The notes below the pieces were generated by a model. The model was not told the DNA's origin, did not search any database, and saw only the letters and a program-made list of their open reading frames with translations. A stretch of DNA of 5,493 nt from Candidatus Fermentibacterales bacterium (GTDB lineage Bacteria; Fermentibacterota; Fermentibacteria; Fermentibacterales; JAFGKQ01): assembly GCA_016928495.1 (NCBI GenBank), contig JAFGKQ010000283.1, positions 1 to 5,493 on the forward strand, written 5' to 3'. The translations under genes and the position numbers were made by a program. Shown piece after piece: positions 4,917 to 5,493 of the stretch (its first letter is position 1; each line of letters opens with the position of its first letter).

Positions 4917-5493
4917 TTGAAGAGAACCACCGCCTGGTGCCTGTACGACTGGGCCAACTCGGCGTTCGTTACGACGATCGTGGCAGCCGTGCTGCCCATC
5001 TACTTCGAGAGCGTGATCTGCGGAAGCAGTGATGTCCACTGGAGCTTCCTGGGGCTCGGCGTAACGAGCAGCCCTGCCGCTCTCTGGGGCTATGCCATGG
5101 CCCTTGCGGCCCTCATGGTCGCCCTGCTGTCTCCGGTCCTGGGAGCGGCCGCCGACGCGGGCGGCAGAAGGAAGCACTTCCTGGCAGCACTCACCTGCCT
5201 GGGCGTGGTATGTTCCCTTCTTCTCGGGCTGACCGGCGCCGGCCAGGTCTGGGCAACGCTTCTGCTCCTCGTACTTGGGCAGATCGGCTTCGCCGGAGCC
5301 AACGTGTTCTACAACTCCCTCCTCGTCATAGTCGCTATCGGGCCTCACAGAGACACTATCTCAGCGCGGGGATACGCCTTCGGCTATCTGGGCGGCGGGT
5401 TGCTGCTGGCCCTCAACCTCGTCCTGATCCGCAGCCCGGGACTGCTGGGACTTGAGAACGAGGCCGCAGCGAGCAGGGTCTCCTTCATCTCCG
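4917..5493 (+). CDS. UMF1/Atg22-type major facilitator transporter, N-terminal part (gene runs off the right edge)
   Basis: The open frame from TTG at 4917 gives 192 residues and stays open to the window end. It opens WCLYDWANSAFVTTI (7-21), the family hallmark of UMF1/Atg22-like MFS proteins, and runs on into ...VLPIYF. Then come membrane segments at about 57-78, 88-106, 110-136 and 150-171. The first cytoplasmic loop has the MFS-type ADAGGRRK (79-86), and FYNSLLVIVA (131-140) and ARGYAFGYLGGGLLLALNLV (150-169) are further family signatures. About five of the expected 12 helices are in view. It is an inner-membrane protein; substrates of bacterial members are largely unknown, while yeast Atg22 exports amino acids from the vacuole. 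Start choice rests on AAAGGG (4906-4911) and the upstream in-frame stop. Position 25 bases after the HAD gene suggests the same transcript as pckA. Family call is strong, function unknown. Confidence 0.9.
   Translation, partial: MKRTTAWCLYDWANSAFVTTIVAAVLPIYFESVICGSSDVHWSFLGLGVTSSPAALWGYAMALAALMVALLSPVLGAAADAGGRRKHFLAALTCLGVVCSLLLGLTGAGQVWATLLLLVLGQIGFAGANVFYNSLLVIVAIGPHRDTISARGYAFGYLGGGLLLALNLVLIRSPGLLGLENEAAASRVSFIS

Noticed and set aside
3983-4999. 338-residue minus-strand open frame opposite the HAD gene
   Set aside because: It is antisense to the pckA end, the whole HAD gene and the transporter start, with no recognisable motif. Low stop-codon density in GC-rich DNA explains it.
4842-5348. 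168-residue minus-strand frame at the right end
   Set aside because: It is antisense to the UMF1-type transporter, whose frame carries clear family motifs and membrane helices.

Overview
The window is GC-rich, gene-dense bacterial chromosomal DNA with no sign of mobile elements, CRISPR arrays, rRNA or tRNA. It holds five complete genes and two cut by the window edges. A signal-peptide-bearing, small beta-barrel-like protein points to a two-membrane (diderm) bacterium. Frequent TTG starts and many AGG/AGA arginine codons in GC-rich DNA suggest a lineage outside the usual Proteobacteria or Actinobacteria models, perhaps a poorly cultured diderm phylum. That placement is a weak inference and no marker here settles it.

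Layout. Bases 1-65 (minus) are the first 21 codons of an S-methyl-5'-thioadenosine phosphorylase-like gene (mtnP). Diverging from it after only 26 bases is rlmN (92-1291, plus), the radical-SAM methyltransferase for 23S rRNA A2503. Its 3' end overlaps by 45 bases the 3' end of a minus-strand unit. That unit reads, in transcription order, a TTG-started corrinoid adenosyltransferase (2386-1856) and, 18 bases later, a 196-residue exported putative outer-membrane barrel protein (1837-1247).

A 128-base divergent control region (2387-2514) separates this unit from a plus-strand unit. It holds a good minus-strand promoter candidate and two interlocking palindromes. The plus-strand unit is ATP-type phosphoenolpyruvate carboxykinase (pckA, 2515-4173), a HAD phosphatase of the phosphoglycolate phosphatase type (4190-4891) and the first 192 residues of a UMF1/Atg22-type major facilitator transporter (4917 to the right edge). 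Gaps of 16 and 25 bases and in-line Shine-Dalgarno sites suggest one transcript.

Functionally these are housekeeping genes: methionine/SAM salvage, ribosome modification, B12 cofactor adenosylation, gluconeogenesis or PEP/oxaloacetate interconversion, and metabolite phosphatase. I do not see a clearly new biological system. The points most worth checking are the palindromic divergent control region, the barrel protein paired with the cobalamin gene and its cysteine arrangement, the uncharacterised transporter downstream of pckA, and the run of TTG starts.
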